Below are positions 50,344 through 60,271 of a stretch of DNA of 64,000 nucleotides, piece after piece. The translations under genes and the position numbers were made by a program. Positions within the stretch are counted from its first letter, which is position 1. Each line of letters starts with the position of its first letter. The stretch is taken from the NCBI GenBank assembly GCA_016795285.1, contig JAEUIC010000008.1:164787-228786 (forward strand), given 5' to 3'. Origin of the DNA: Planctomycetota bacterium (GTDB lineage: Bacteria; Planctomycetota; B15-G4; SIAN01). The notes under the pieces were generated by a model. The model ran no database searches. It saw only the letters and a program-made list of their open reading frames with translations, and had not been told where the DNA came from.

Positions 50344-51069
50344 TCACGCGTCGGGCGGCAGGACGACGATCTCGAGGCGGCGATTCGCGGCGGTCGCGCT
50401 GTCGCTGTAGCCCTGCTCGAGGGGATCGAGCGCGCCTCGCGCGCCCGCCAGCACGCGGCTGGTCGGCAGGCGGCCGGTGGTCACCAGGTAGTCGGCGACC
50501 GCCAGCGCGCGGTCGGCGGTGAGCTGCTCGAGCTGCCCCGACGACTGGAAGCGCGGCCCCTCGTTCCACGCATGCGCCAGCACCACGACCTTCTGCGGAT
50601 GGAGGCGCAGCACGTCAGCGAGCTCGCGCAGCACGTCGCGCACCTCGGGCGTCAGGTGGGAGCTGCCGGGCGGGAAGGGGGTCTGGCAGGTGATCTCGAG
50701 CCGGTGGCCGTCGACCACCTGCTGGAAGTCGAGCTGGTTGCCGATGCCGGGCTTGCGCACCAGCGTCTTCAGCCCCTCCTGGATCAGCGCCAGCCCTTCG
50801 CGCGCTTGGCGCATCCCGTCCTCGACCACGCGGTTGCGGATGTTCGGCGGGGGCGGCAGCGACGACTCGTTGGGGCGCGTGTCGGGATCGGCGATGAGGC
50901 CGAACTGGCCGGAGAGCGAGCCGGCCATCTTCGCGTAGCGCTCCTTCTCCTGCGTGGAGAAGGTCATCATCATGATGAAGAAGGTGACCAGCAGTCCGAC
51001 CATGTCGGAGAAGGTGACCAGCCACTCCGGCGCGCTCTGCGGCTCCTCCTCGGGCGGGCTCTTCGGCAC
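50344..51069 (-). CDS. motB: MotB-like stator protein, first copy
   Basis: 241 residues from a GTG. The segment APEWLVTFSDMVGLLVTFFIMMMTF contains Asp22, the channel residue. A linker and plug region follow, and the OmpA-like domain has VVVLAHAWNEGPRF, LTADRALAVADYLVTTGRLPTSRVLAGARG and ANRRLEIVVL. MotB anchors the stator to peptidoglycan. It lies 15 bases after motA and 25 before the second motB. Whether the motor uses H+ or Na+ cannot be told from this. Confidence 0.93.
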   Translation of the reverse strand: MPKSPPEEEPQSAPEWLVTFSDMVGLLVTFFIMMMTFSTQEKERYAKMAGSLSGQFGLIADPDTRPNESSLPPPPNIRNRVVEDGMRQAREGLALIQEGLKTLVRKPGIGNQLDFQQVVDGHRLEITCQTPFPPGSSHLTPEVRDVLRELADVLRLHPQKVVVLAHAWNEGPRFQSSGQLEQLTADRALAVADYLVTTGRLPTSRVLAGARGALDPLEQGYSDSATAANRRLEIVVLPPDA

Positions 51070-51084
51070 GGCGACGCTCCCGGC

Positions 51085-51861
51085 TCACTTCTTGGCGTCG
51101 GTCGCCACCAGCGCGCGGCGGCGCGGCGAGAGGAACGTCTTCAGCCGCTCCTCGACCAGCTGCGGCTTGTCGCCCGCCTGGATGGCGAGCACCCCTTCGA
51201 TCATCAGCGTCTTCAGCGCCACCTCGTCCTTGCTCTTGCGCTCGAGCTTGCCGGCCAGCGGCAGCGCGATCACGTTGGCGATGAACGAGCCGTAGAAGGT
51301 CGTGATCAAGGCGACGGCCATGCCGACGCCGATCGCGCTCGGATCGGACATGTTGCGGAGCATCGCGACCAGGCCGATCAGCGTGCCGAGCATCCCCATC
51401 GCGGGCGCCGCCGAGGCGGCGGTGTCGAGCAGCTTCTTGCCCTGGCTGTGGCGGTCCTGGAGGAAGTAGAGCTCGTTTTCGAGCACGCCGCGGATCGTGT
51501 CGGCCGGCAGGCCGTCGATCACCATGCGCAGCCCCTTGGCCTGGAACTCGTCGTGGACCTCCTCGACCTTCTCTTCGAGCGCCAGCAACCCTTCGCGGCG
51601 CGCGAGGTTGGCGTAGTTGACCAGCCGCGCGATCTCCTCGGCCTGGCTCGGCAGCTTCGAGAGCACGGTCTTCTTGATCACCGTGAACATGCCGCCGATG
51701 TGGCCGAAGCTGAACTGCGTGACGAGGTAGAACGCCGTCCCGCCGAACACGATGAGCACGCTCGGCAGGTCGTAGAACGCCGAGAGCGGCGCGCCCAGCA
51801 TGATCGAGTAGGTCAGCAGGGCGAGGTTCAACACCAGCCCGGCGACCGTCGAGATGTCCAT
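51085..51861 (-). CDS. motA: Flagellar stator protein MotA
   Basis: 258 residues, four membrane helices, of the short PomA-like class. Conserved features are FGGTAFYLVTQFSFGHIGGMFTVIKK, the cytoplasmic loop with REGLLALEEKVEEVHDEF and KGLRMVIDGLPAD, and the channel helices APAMGMLGTLIGLVAMLRNMSDPSAIGVGMAVALITTFYGSFIANVIALPLAGKL. GGAGG precedes the ATG. A 110-base gap separates it from motE upstream; I see no promoter there. Confidence 0.95.
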   Translation of the reverse strand: MDISTVAGLVLNLALLTYSIMLGAPLSAFYDLPSVLIVFGGTAFYLVTQFSFGHIGGMFTVIKKTVLSKLPSQAEEIARLVNYANLARREGLLALEEKVEEVHDEFQAKGLRMVIDGLPADTIRGVLENELYFLQDRHSQGKKLLDTAASAAPAMGMLGTLIGLVAMLRNMSDPSAIGVGMAVALITTFYGSFIANVIALPLAGKLERKSKDEVALKTLMIEGVLAIQAGDKPQLVEERLKTFLSPRRRALVATDAKK

Positions 51862-51971
51862 TCCGCCTCCTCCTCCGCGCCCTCATCGGCTGGTTGCGGC
51901 GGCCGGCTCGATGCCGCTCCCCGCCGCGTCGCCGCACCGTCCGCCCGGCGTCCCCCTCGCGTGCGCGCCGC

Positions 51972-52697
51972 TCAGCCGCCCTCCGCTCCCTCGTCCGCCT
52001 TCGCGCGCAGCAGCATCTCGGTGAGCTTCACCAGCTTGTCGCCCTGGATCTGGGCGAGGATCTCGGCCGCCTTCTCCTGCTCCATGCGCAGCAGGATCAG
52101 CGCCGCCTTGTCGGCCGGGGTCTGCTCGAGCCAGCGCGCTGCCGCGTCGGTCTGCATGGAGGAGAGGATCCCGGCGAGGTTGGTGAGCGTCTTCGGGTCG
52201 AGCTGCTCGTCGGTGCCGTCGGTGGCCGCGATCGGCGCGTTCAGCTGCAGCCGCTCGGTCAGCTTCAGCACCTCGAGGCGGCGCGCCTCGATCTCGCGCT
52301 CCATCGAGGCGAGCTCCTTCTCGCGCTGCTCGAGCGCGGCGCGCCGCGCGTCGTTGTCGGCCTTCTGGCGCTTCAGCTCGTTCAGCAGGTCGCTCGCCTC
52401 GCTGATCGAGATCGGCTCGGGCAAGTCGAAGAGCGCGCGGCCGGTCGCGAGCGACTGCACGCGCTTGGCGTCCTCGGTGCCGGCCGCCGGGCGCGCGCTG
52501 CCGCCGCCGGAGAGCGCGCCGCCATCGAGCCCCGCCTTCACCGGCTCGCCGCCTCCGGGCGTCGCCGCGGCGCTCTCGCCTTCGGCCTGCTTCTCCTCGA
52601 GCAGGCGCCCCTGCTTCAGCAGCATCGCCAGCGCCGAGATCCCGAACAGCGCGAAGCAGAACGCGCCCAACCGCAGCCAAGGCATCAGCTTCTTCAT
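51972..52697 (-). CDS. motE: MotE-like stator chaperone with MgtE-N domain
   Basis: 241 residues. One N-terminal membrane helix (LRLGAFCFALFGISALAML), a low-complexity linker, a coiled coil (about 105-155, DARRAALEQREKELASMEREIEARRLEVLKL), and a C-terminal MgtE-N/FliG-like helical domain (LAGILSSMQTDAAARWLEQTPADKAALILLRMEQEKAAEILAQI). This is the layout of MotE, which helps MotB fold and assemble in epsilonproteobacteria, and similar genes often follow fliJ. The ATG overlaps the fliJ stop by four bases. Confidence 0.82.
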   Translation of the reverse strand: MKKLMPWLRLGAFCFALFGISALAMLLKQGRLLEEKQAEGESAAATPGGGEPVKAGLDGGALSGGGSARPAAGTEDAKRVQSLATGRALFDLPEPISISEASDLLNELKRQKADNDARRAALEQREKELASMEREIEARRLEVLKLTERLQLNAPIAATDGTDEQLDPKTLTNLAGILSSMQTDAAARWLEQTPADKAALILLRMEQEKAAEILAQIQGDKLVKLTEMLLRAKADEGAEGG

Positions 52698-53140
52698 CGC
52701 CGCGTCTCCGTGAGCGATGCGGCCGCTCGCCGCGTCGCGACCTCGTCGATTTCCTTCTGCTCCGCGCGCATCCGGTCGGCCTCGTCGCGCGCGTCGCGCC
52801 GATCGATCAGCCGCTCGACCGCGGTGGCGCGGGTGAACGACTCGCGCAACCCGGCCAGCGCGCGCTCCTCGCCGGTGCGCGCCGCCGCGAGCTTCTCGCG
52901 CGCCCGCTCGAGCGCCCGCTCGAGCAGCGCCGTCATCCGCTCGCGCGCGAAGTCGGGCAGCTCGCCCGCCTCCCGCCGGCGGCGCTCCTCGTCGTCGCGG
53001 CGCGCCCGCTCGGCGAGCAGCGCCTCCTCGATCTCCGCGCAGCGCCCCGCGAGCTGCCGCGCGCGCGCCAACGCGAGCTTCTTCTCGCGCACTTGCGCGT
53101 CGACCAGCTTCCGCCAGCTGTGCAGGCCGCTCTTCTTCAC
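52694..53140 (-). CDS. fliJ: Flagellar export protein FliJ
   Basis: 148 residues forming an almost continuous alpha-helical coiled coil rich in Arg, Glu and Ala, starting KKSGLHSWRKLVDAQVREKKLALARARQLAG. FliJ binds inside the FliI hexamer and contacts FlhA. It is short and little conserved, so the call rests on composition, length and the position directly after fliI (GTG start overlapping the fliI stop by four bases). Confidence 0.85.
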   Translation of the reverse strand: MKKSGLHSWRKLVDAQVREKKLALARARQLAGRCAEIEEALLAERARRDDEERRRREAGELPDFARERMTALLERALERAREKLAAARTGEERALAGLRESFTRATAVERLIDRRDARDEADRMRAEQKEIDEVATRRAAASLTETRR

Positions 53141-54468
53141 GGCGCGCTCCTCGCTTCGGGCTGCTCGGTCAGCGCGACCAGCGCGGCGAGCGCGGCGTCG
53201 AACGGCGCGCGCTCCTCGGGCGCCTGGCGCAGCAGCGCGTGGATCTGCGGCAGCTTCTCCAGCACCTTGTCGAGCAGCGGCTCGGTGCCGCGCCGGTAGG
53301 CGCCGATCTCGATCAGGTCGCGATGGTCCTCGTAGAGCGCGAGCCAGTGGCGCAGCTTCTGCGCCGCCGCCTGGTGGCGCGCGCCGCTCACCTGGTCCAT
53401 CAAGCGCGACAGGCTCTTCAGCGGGTCGATCGGCGGGTAGTGGCCGCGCTCCGCCAGCGCGCGCGACAGCACGAGGTGGCCGTCGAGCAAGCCGCGCAGG
53501 CAGTCGGCGACCGGGTCGTTCATGTCGTCGCCCTCGACCAGCACGGTGAGGAGCGCCGTGATCGAGCCCTTGGCCGAGGTGCCGAAGCGCTCGACCAGGC
53601 GCGGCAGCTCGGCGAAGAGCGACGGCGGGTAGCCGCGCGTGGTGGGCGGCTCGCCGGCGGCGAGGCCCGCCTCGCGCAGCGCCATCGCGAAGCGGGTCGC
53701 GCTGTCCATCACCAGCAGGACGCGCTTGCCCTCGTCGCGGAAGTGGTCGGCGATGGTGGCGGCGAGGTGGGCCGCCTTCAGCCGCTGCAGCGCGGGGCGG
53801 TCCGACGTCGACGCGACCACCACGGCGCGGCGCAGCCCGGCCGCGCCGAGCTGCTTGTCGACGAAGTCGCGCACCTCGCGGTTGCGCTCGCCGATCAGCG
53901 CCAGCACGGTGACGTCGGCCTTCGCCTCGCGCAGGATCTTGCCGAGCAGCGTCGACTTGCCGACGCCCGAGCCGGCGAAGATGCCGACGCGCTGCCCCTC
54001 GCCGAGCGTGTTCAGCAGGTCGATCGAGCGCACGCCGGTCTCGAAGCGCTGTGCGATGCTCGGACGGCTCATCGCGTCGGGCGGCGGCGCGAGCAGCGGC
54101 CGGCGGCCCGCTTCGACCAGCTCGCCCTTCCCATCCAGCGGTCGGCCGAGCCCGTCGAGCACGCGGCCGAGCAGCGCGTCGCCGACCGGCGCGCAGAAGG
54201 GGCCGCCGGTCGCGACCACGGCCGCGCCGTCGGCGATCCCGTCCAGCCGCTCGAGCGGCAGCAGCGTGGTCCGCTCGCCATGGAAGCCGACGATCTCGAC
54301 CGGCACCTTGCCGTGCGCGCCCTGCACGAAGCAGAGCTCGCCGATCTCGCCGGGCAGCCCCTCCGCCTCGAGCGTCATGCCGACCAGGCGACGGATGCGC
54401 CCTTCGCGGCGCAGCGCCGGCTCGGTCGGGATGCGCGGGCGGTAGCGGGCGAGCTGCAGGCCGCTCAT
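53137..54468 (-). CDS. fliI: Flagellum-specific ATPase FliI
   Basis: 443 residues, F1-beta-like ATPase of the export apparatus. Blocks are VGDALLGRVLDGLGRPLDGKG, IDLLNTLGEGQRVGIFAGSGVGKSTLLGK (P-loop at about 170), VTVLALIGERNREVRDFV, VLLVMDSATRFAMALREAGLAAGEPPTTRGYPPSLFAELPRLVERFG and ERGHYPPIDPLKSLSRLM. The ATG at 54468 overlaps the fliH stop (ATGA); longer versions are arginine-rich shadows of fliH. Confidence 0.97.
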   Translation of the reverse strand: MSGLQLARYRPRIPTEPALRREGRIRRLVGMTLEAEGLPGEIGELCFVQGAHGKVPVEIVGFHGERTTLLPLERLDGIADGAAVVATGGPFCAPVGDALLGRVLDGLGRPLDGKGELVEAGRRPLLAPPPDAMSRPSIAQRFETGVRSIDLLNTLGEGQRVGIFAGSGVGKSTLLGKILREAKADVTVLALIGERNREVRDFVDKQLGAAGLRRAVVVASTSDRPALQRLKAAHLAATIADHFRDEGKRVLLVMDSATRFAMALREAGLAAGEPPTTRGYPPSLFAELPRLVERFGTSAKGSITALLTVLVEGDDMNDPVADCLRGLLDGHLVLSRALAERGHYPPIDPLKSLSRLMDQVSGARHQAAAQKLRHWLALYEDHRDLIEIGAYRRGTEPLLDKVLEKLPQIHALLRQAPEERAPFDAALAALVALTEQPEARSAP

Positions 54469-55055
54469 GAGCGCGCTCCGCCTTCGAGCAGCGCGCGGCG
54501 CAGCTGCGCGAGCTCCTCGCCGAGCGACCAGACCACGCGCGCCGCGCCGATCTCGAGCGCGAGCTGGCCGCGCGGCGACGCGGGATCCGGCAGCAGCTCG
54601 ACGCGCGCGCCGGCGGGGGCGAGCTCGGCGAGGCGGCTGGCGAGCGGCTCGGCGTCGGCGGGGTGGAGGCGCAGCAGCGCGGGCAGCTGCTCGAGCTCGC
54701 GCCGCTTGGCGGCGAGCAGCGCGCGCAACGGCTCCTCGAGGGCGAGCTCGCCGCGCTCGCAGCGGGCGCGCGTCAGCGCCTCGGCCGCGCCGATCGCGAG
54801 CTCGACGCACTCGCGCTCGATCTCGGCGAAGCTGGCGTCGACCTGCGCCTTCAGCGCCCGGAAGCCCGCCTCGAGCGAGCGGGCGAGCGGCGCCACGTCG
54901 ATGCGCGGCGCGGGCGGCGGCGGCGGCGCGCGATCGATCACGCGGATCGGGGCGCCGCTGCGCACGGCGACGCCGCCGGCCCGCGCGCCGGCTCCGGCCA
55001 GCGCGTGGCGCACCCGCTCGAGCGGCTCTGCCGCGGTGTCATTCGACGACGTCAT
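54465..55055 (-). CDS. fliH: Flagellar export regulator FliH
   Basis: About 196 residues. FliH dimers bind and restrain FliI. A Pro-rich segment (about 45-52) is followed by a helix region (LARSLEAGFRALKAQVDASFAEIERECVELAIGAAEALTRARCERGE) and the C-terminal alpha/beta domain (LLRLHPADAEPLASRLAELAPAGARVELLPDPASPRGQLALEIGAARVVWSLGEELAQLRRALL), both typical. The start is the ATG at 55055 or a GTG at 55061. It overlaps fliG by about 17 bases and fliI by four. Confidence 0.88.
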   Translation of the reverse strand: MTSSNDTAAEPLERVRHALAGAGARAGGVAVRSGAPIRVIDRAPPPPPAPRIDVAPLARSLEAGFRALKAQVDASFAEIERECVELAIGAAEALTRARCERGELALEEPLRALLAAKRRELEQLPALLRLHPADAEPLASRLAELAPAGARVELLPDPASPRGQLALEIGAARVVWSLGEELAQLRRALLEGGARS

Positions 55056-56040
55056 CGCCACCCGCCCTCCGCAGCTTCACTTCGCCGCTCTTCATGAGCG
55101 CGCGCACCTGGTTCAGGAGCTGCATGCGCGCCTGCTGGATCTCCGCCATCGGCAGCGCGCCGAGCAGCTCGCGCTCCTCGAGGATCGTGTCGCGCGACCG
55201 CTTCGAGACGTTGTCGAGGATCGCCGACTCGATCTCCTTGCTGGCGCCCTTCAGCGAGATGGTCAGCACGCGCGTGTCGATGCTGGCGAGGATCTTCTGC
55301 ATCGCCTTCTTGTCGATGCCGACGAGGTCGTCCATCGTCACGCGCTGCTCGTCGATCTGCTGGAAGAGCGTCTCCTCGCTCTGCTGCATCGTCTCGGTCA
55401 GCGCCGTCTCGGTCTCCTGGGTCAGGTAGTTGATGATCTGCGCCGCCACCGAGACGCCGCGCACGTCGCCGCGCCGCACCGGCTGCGCCGGCGCCAGCCG
55501 GGTGAGGAGCGCCGCGGCGATCTCCTCGACGAGCTCGCGGCGCGGCATGGTCGACTTGGCGATGCGCGCGATCACGATCGGCCGGCGCTCGGGCGGGAAG
55601 CTCTCGAGCACGCGCGCGGCGGCGGTCGGCTTCATGCCGGCCAGCGCGATGGCGCAGACCTGCTCGTTCTCGTCCTGCAGCACCTCGGCCACCTCGTGCG
55701 GCGGCAGCAGCTCGAGCGGCGCGAGCGGGTTGCCGCGCTCGCGCAGGCTCTTCATGCGGTGGAGGTGCTCCTCCGCCTTCTCGGTGCCGAGCGCCTCGCG
55801 CAGCAGCTCCTTGAAGTCGTTGGTCGCCGAGGCGCCGACGGTGATGCGCTTCACGTACTCGTTCAGCGCCGGCTCGGTGTCCTGCGGCGTGAGGCGCCGG
55901 TCCGACAGCTCGACCATCGCCTCGGTGACCGGTTCGAGGCGGTCGCTCGGCAACGCCTGCATGAGGCTCGCCGCGATGTCCTTGTCGAGCCCGAGCAGGA
56001 CGGCGGCGATCTTCTGCACGCCACGCAGCTTGACGGCCAT
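55039..56040 (-). CDS. fliG: Flagellar motor switch protein FliG
   Basis: 333 residues, C-ring protein that transmits torque from the stator. The N-terminal part is KLRGVQKIAAVLLGLDKDIAASLMQAL; the middle domain has LELLPPHEVAEVLQDENEQVCAIALAGM; the C-terminal domain has MDDLVGIDKKAMQKILASIDTRVLTISLKGASKEIESAILDNVSKR and ends MKSGEVKLRR. In the torque helix the usual LLDDR reads GIDKK, so one of two acidic residues important in E. coli is replaced by Lys. It is preceded by fliF and followed by fliH. Confidence 0.96.
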   Translation of the reverse strand: MAVKLRGVQKIAAVLLGLDKDIAASLMQALPSDRLEPVTEAMVELSDRRLTPQDTEPALNEYVKRITVGASATNDFKELLREALGTEKAEEHLHRMKSLRERGNPLAPLELLPPHEVAEVLQDENEQVCAIALAGMKPTAAARVLESFPPERRPIVIARIAKSTMPRRELVEEIAAALLTRLAPAQPVRRGDVRGVSVAAQIINYLTQETETALTETMQQSEETLFQQIDEQRVTMDDLVGIDKKAMQKILASIDTRVLTISLKGASKEIESAILDNVSKRSRDTILEERELLGALPMAEIQQARMQLLNQVRALMKSGEVKLRRAGGDDVVE

Positions 56041-56067
56041 GGGGGATCTCCGGTGCGGTCCGCGCCG

Positions 56068-57678
56068 TCAGGCCGCGGCCTCTTCCTTGAGCCACGCGAC
56101 CAGCACCTCGCGCGCCTGCTCGGGGTGGTGCTGCACGAAGCGGGCGAGGCGGGTGCGCACGTCGATGCCGCGCGCCTCGCCGAGCGCGAGCTCCTGGATC
56201 TCGTCGATCGGCTCGTCGCCGTTCGCCGCGGCCTTCGCCGCCGCCTTCGCCGCCGCCTTGCCGGTGAGCGGGACGCCGCCCGGCAGCGCCATCGCCAGCG
56301 CCGCCCCCTTCTTCGCCTTCGCCTTGCCGCCGCGCACGATGCGGGTCAGCGTCAGCAGCACGACCAGCACCGTGACCGCCTCGGCGAGGTTGCCGGCCAG
56401 CGGCAGCAGGTTCTCGAGCGCGAACGGGCCGGCGGCCGCTTCCGGCGGGGCGGGCCGCGCGAAGGCGGCCGTCATCATCTTGAAGGAGTCCTTGCGGCCG
56501 GTCTTGCCGTCGACGAAGCCGACCGCGTTCTTCACGATCGCCTCGAGGTCCTCCGCCTTCGCCGGCGCCGCGGCGCCGCCCTCGCCCGCCGCGAGCAGGC
56601 TCTCGTCGACGATCAGGCTGACCGACATGCGCAGGATCTGGCCGGCCGCCTCGATCTCGAGCGACCGCTCGACGCCCTCGCGGTACTCGGTCTGCGTCTC
56701 GGAGCGCAGCGTCTTCGCCTCGCTGCCCTTGCGGGCCGAGGTCGACACGCTCGGGTCGCCGCCGGTCGCGCCGCCGCCGGCGAGCTCCTCCTTGTCGACG
56801 AACGACTTGACCGGGACCTTGTTCTTCTCGTCGACCTTCTCGGTCGCCACCTCGCGGTGCTTCAGGTCGAGCTCGACGCTGACGCGCACCGAGGCCTTGC
56901 CGTCGCCGAACGCCTCGCGCAGCTGCGACTCCGCCTTCTCCTGCAGCGCGCGCTCGATGGTCTGCGTCTTCTGCAGATGGGCGACCGAGAACATCGGGTC
57001 GCCGTCCTGGCCGCTCGGGTAGAGCAGGTTGAAGTTCGAGTCGCTGATCTTCACGTCCTCGGGGCGCATGCCGTAGCCGACGGCCGACGCCACCAGGTGC
57101 GCCACCGCGGCCACCTGCGAGTCGGTGAGCGGCATGCCGGGCCGCAGCCACAGCGTGACCGACGCCGAGGCGCGCGTCTTGTCGCGCGTGTAGACGCCCG
57201 GCTCCTTCAGCGACACCATCACGCGCGCCTGCTTCACCGGCCCGCACTTCTCGATCGACTTCTCGAGCTCGCCCTGGATGGCGCGCTGCAGGTTCACGTT
57301 GAAGAGCGAGTCGGTGATGCCGAGCTGGTTGCCGTCGAAGAGCGAGTAGCCGGGGTTGCCGATCTTCGGCAGCCCGGCCGCGGCGAGCTGCATCTTGAGG
57401 TCGGCGACGCGGTCGTCGGGGACCTGCACGATGCTGCCGTCGGGCGACACCTGGTAGGGGACGCCGAGCTCCGCGAGCTTGCCGATCAGCTCGCTGGCGG
57501 CGTCGGGCTCGAGGCCGCCGTAGAGCACCGAGTAGCTCTGCCGGCCGGCCAGCAGGCTCGAGATCACGGCGACGACGATGCCGACCGAGACCAGCGCGAG
57601 CACGCCGAGGCGCTGCCCACGCGAGAGCTTCGCGTAGACGTCGCGGGGGCGGCTCAGGATCTCCTGCCAGAAGTTCAT
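56068..57678 (-). CDS. fliF: Flagellar MS-ring protein FliF
   Basis: 536 residues. Membrane helices lie at about 25-45 (LGVLALVSVGIVVAVISSLLAG) and 420-440 (NLAEAVTVLVVLLTLTRIV). Ring-building motifs between them include YSVLYGGLEPDAASELIGKLAELGVPYQV, GYSLFDGNQLGITDSLFNVNLQRAIQGELEKSI and ARVMVSLKEPGVYTRDKTRASASVTLWLRPG. The C-terminal tail (LARFVQHHPEQAREVLVAWLKEE) binds FliG. It is the structural base on which the rest of the basal body is built. Confidence 0.97.
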   Translation of the reverse strand: MNFWQEILSRPRDVYAKLSRGQRLGVLALVSVGIVVAVISSLLAGRQSYSVLYGGLEPDAASELIGKLAELGVPYQVSPDGSIVQVPDDRVADLKMQLAAAGLPKIGNPGYSLFDGNQLGITDSLFNVNLQRAIQGELEKSIEKCGPVKQARVMVSLKEPGVYTRDKTRASASVTLWLRPGMPLTDSQVAAVAHLVASAVGYGMRPEDVKISDSNFNLLYPSGQDGDPMFSVAHLQKTQTIERALQEKAESQLREAFGDGKASVRVSVELDLKHREVATEKVDEKNKVPVKSFVDKEELAGGGATGGDPSVSTSARKGSEAKTLRSETQTEYREGVERSLEIEAAGQILRMSVSLIVDESLLAAGEGGAAAPAKAEDLEAIVKNAVGFVDGKTGRKDSFKMMTAAFARPAPPEAAAGPFALENLLPLAGNLAEAVTVLVVLLTLTRIVRGGKAKAKKGAALAMALPGGVPLTGKAAAKAAAKAAANGDEPIDEIQELALGEARGIDVRTRLARFVQHHPEQAREVLVAWLKEEAAA

Positions 57679-57730
57679 GGTTCAGGGGCTCTCTTGGTTG
57701 CCGATCGCGCGCAGCGGCCCGGCGGCCGTC

Positions 57731-58024
57731 TCACACCTGGATGCGCGAGATCTCCTGGTAGGCGTCGGTCAGCTTGTTGCGCACCTCGAGCAGGAAGCGG
57801 AAGGCGACGTCGGCCTTCGCCATCTGCGTCATCACGTCGTGCAGCTCGCCCTTGCCGGCGACCGCGTAGTCCTCGAACGCCTTCTCCGCGGCGCGCTGCT
57901 TGCCGCTCGTCTCGGAGAGGAGGTCGGCGAAGTCCTGCGCCGGCGTCGCCTTCGAGCGGCCGGCGCCGCCCTGCTGCGCCTGCTCGAGCAGCGAGCGGAC
58001 CTGGCTGACGTCCATCGCGCTCAC
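57731..58024 (-). CDS. fliE: Flagellar hook-basal body protein FliE
   Basis: 97 residues. FliE links the MS ring to the rod. The C-terminal pattern DYAVAGKGELHDVMTQMAKADVAFRFLLEVRNKLTDAYQEISRIQV is diagnostic. A GTG at 58024 overlaps the flgC stop and has GGAG eight bases upstream; the ATG at 58015 is an alternative. The order flgB-flgC-fliE-fliF is standard. Confidence 0.95.
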   Translation of the reverse strand: MSAMDVSQVRSLLEQAQQGGAGRSKATPAQDFADLLSETSGKQRAAEKAFEDYAVAGKGELHDVMTQMAKADVAFRFLLEVRNKLTDAYQEISRIQV

Positions 58025-58461
58025 CGGTTCATCTCCAGCGTGCGCGAGAGCATCTGCTTCCAGGTGCGCAGCGCGGAGAGGTTCGCCTCGTAGGTGCGCG
58101 AGGAGTCGATCATGTCGACCATCTCCTCGATCACGTTGACGTTGGGCTTCATGACCCAGCCGTCCTTGTCGGCGTCCTTGTGGCCCGGATCCTTGATGCG
58201 CTGGAAGTCGCCGGGCGCGTCGCCGACGATCGCGCGCACGCCGCCGGCCGGCACGCCGCCCTCGCCCTTGCCGCGCCGCGCCACTTCCTGCGCCAGCACG
58301 CCCTGGAACATCACGCGCTGGCGGCGGTAGGGCTGCCCGTTGGCGGCCTTGGTCACCTCGGCGTTGGCGATGTTCTGCGAGATGACGGCCAGCCGCGTGC
58401 GCTCGGCGGCGAGCGCCGACGCGGAGATGTCGAAGACCTGGAACGACACCGGTTCCGACAT
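58021..58461 (-). CDS. flgC: Flagellar proximal rod protein FlgC
   Basis: 146 residues. The N-terminal block FQVFDISASALAAERTRLAVISQNIANAEVTK and the conserved RRQRVMFQGVLA follow the FlgC layout. The C-terminal part is DGWVMKPNVNVIEEMVDMIDSSRTYEANLSALRTWKQMLSRTLEM, as in all FlgC proteins. It lies 11 bases after flgB and overlaps fliE by four. Confidence 0.95.
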   Translation of the reverse strand: MSEPVSFQVFDISASALAAERTRLAVISQNIANAEVTKAANGQPYRRQRVMFQGVLAQEVARRGKGEGGVPAGGVRAIVGDAPGDFQRIKDPGHKDADKDGWVMKPNVNVIEEMVDMIDSSRTYEANLSALRTWKQMLSRTLEMNR

Positions 58462-58472
58462 GGGTTCGCTCC

Positions 58473-58843
58473 TCAGCTCGCGCTGCCGCGGATCGCGGAG
58501 CGCAGGGAGTTCAGCTTCGAGCTGGCGAAGTAGGTGGCGAGGTCGTGCAGCAGCGAGTTCTTGTCGATCTGCACCTGCTCGCGCTCGAAGTCGACCGTGT
58601 TGCCGTTCGAGCTCGGCGCGGCGGAGAGGTCGACCACGGCCTCCGGCTTCGCCCGCGCGAGGGCGCCCTGCTGGCCGCGCTCGCGCTCGGCGCGCACCGC
58701 CTCGAGCAGGTCGCCGAAGCTGACGTCGACCCGCTTGTAGCCCGGCTCGCTGGCGTGGGCGATGTTGGTGGTCAGCGCGCGCGCGCGCGCCGTGGTCCAG
58801 TCGAGCACCTTGTGGGTGACCGCGAAGCTCTTGTCGAAGTCGT

Positions 58844-58847
<4 letters not shown>
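58473..58847 (-). CDS. flgB: Flagellar proximal rod protein FlgB
   Basis: 124 residues. The rod motif near the N-terminus reads DWTTARARALTTNIAHASEPGYKRVDVSFGDLL; the C-terminal part is NTVDFEREQVQIDKNSLLHDLATYFASSKLNSLRSAIRG. The usual NNxAN appears as TNIAH. I chose the ATG at 58847, which overlaps the stop of the upstream regulator gene by four bases; longer frames are shadows. Confidence 0.93.

Positions 58848-60267
<1,420 letters not shown>

Positions 60268-60271
<4 letters not shown>

Noticed and set aside
53239..58008. Open frame of about 1,589 codons on the + strand
   Set aside because: It runs antisense through fliI, fliH, fliG and fliF, is rich in Arg, Leu, Ala and Asp in a repetitive way, and matches no family. 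GC-rich codon bias leaves opposite frames open.
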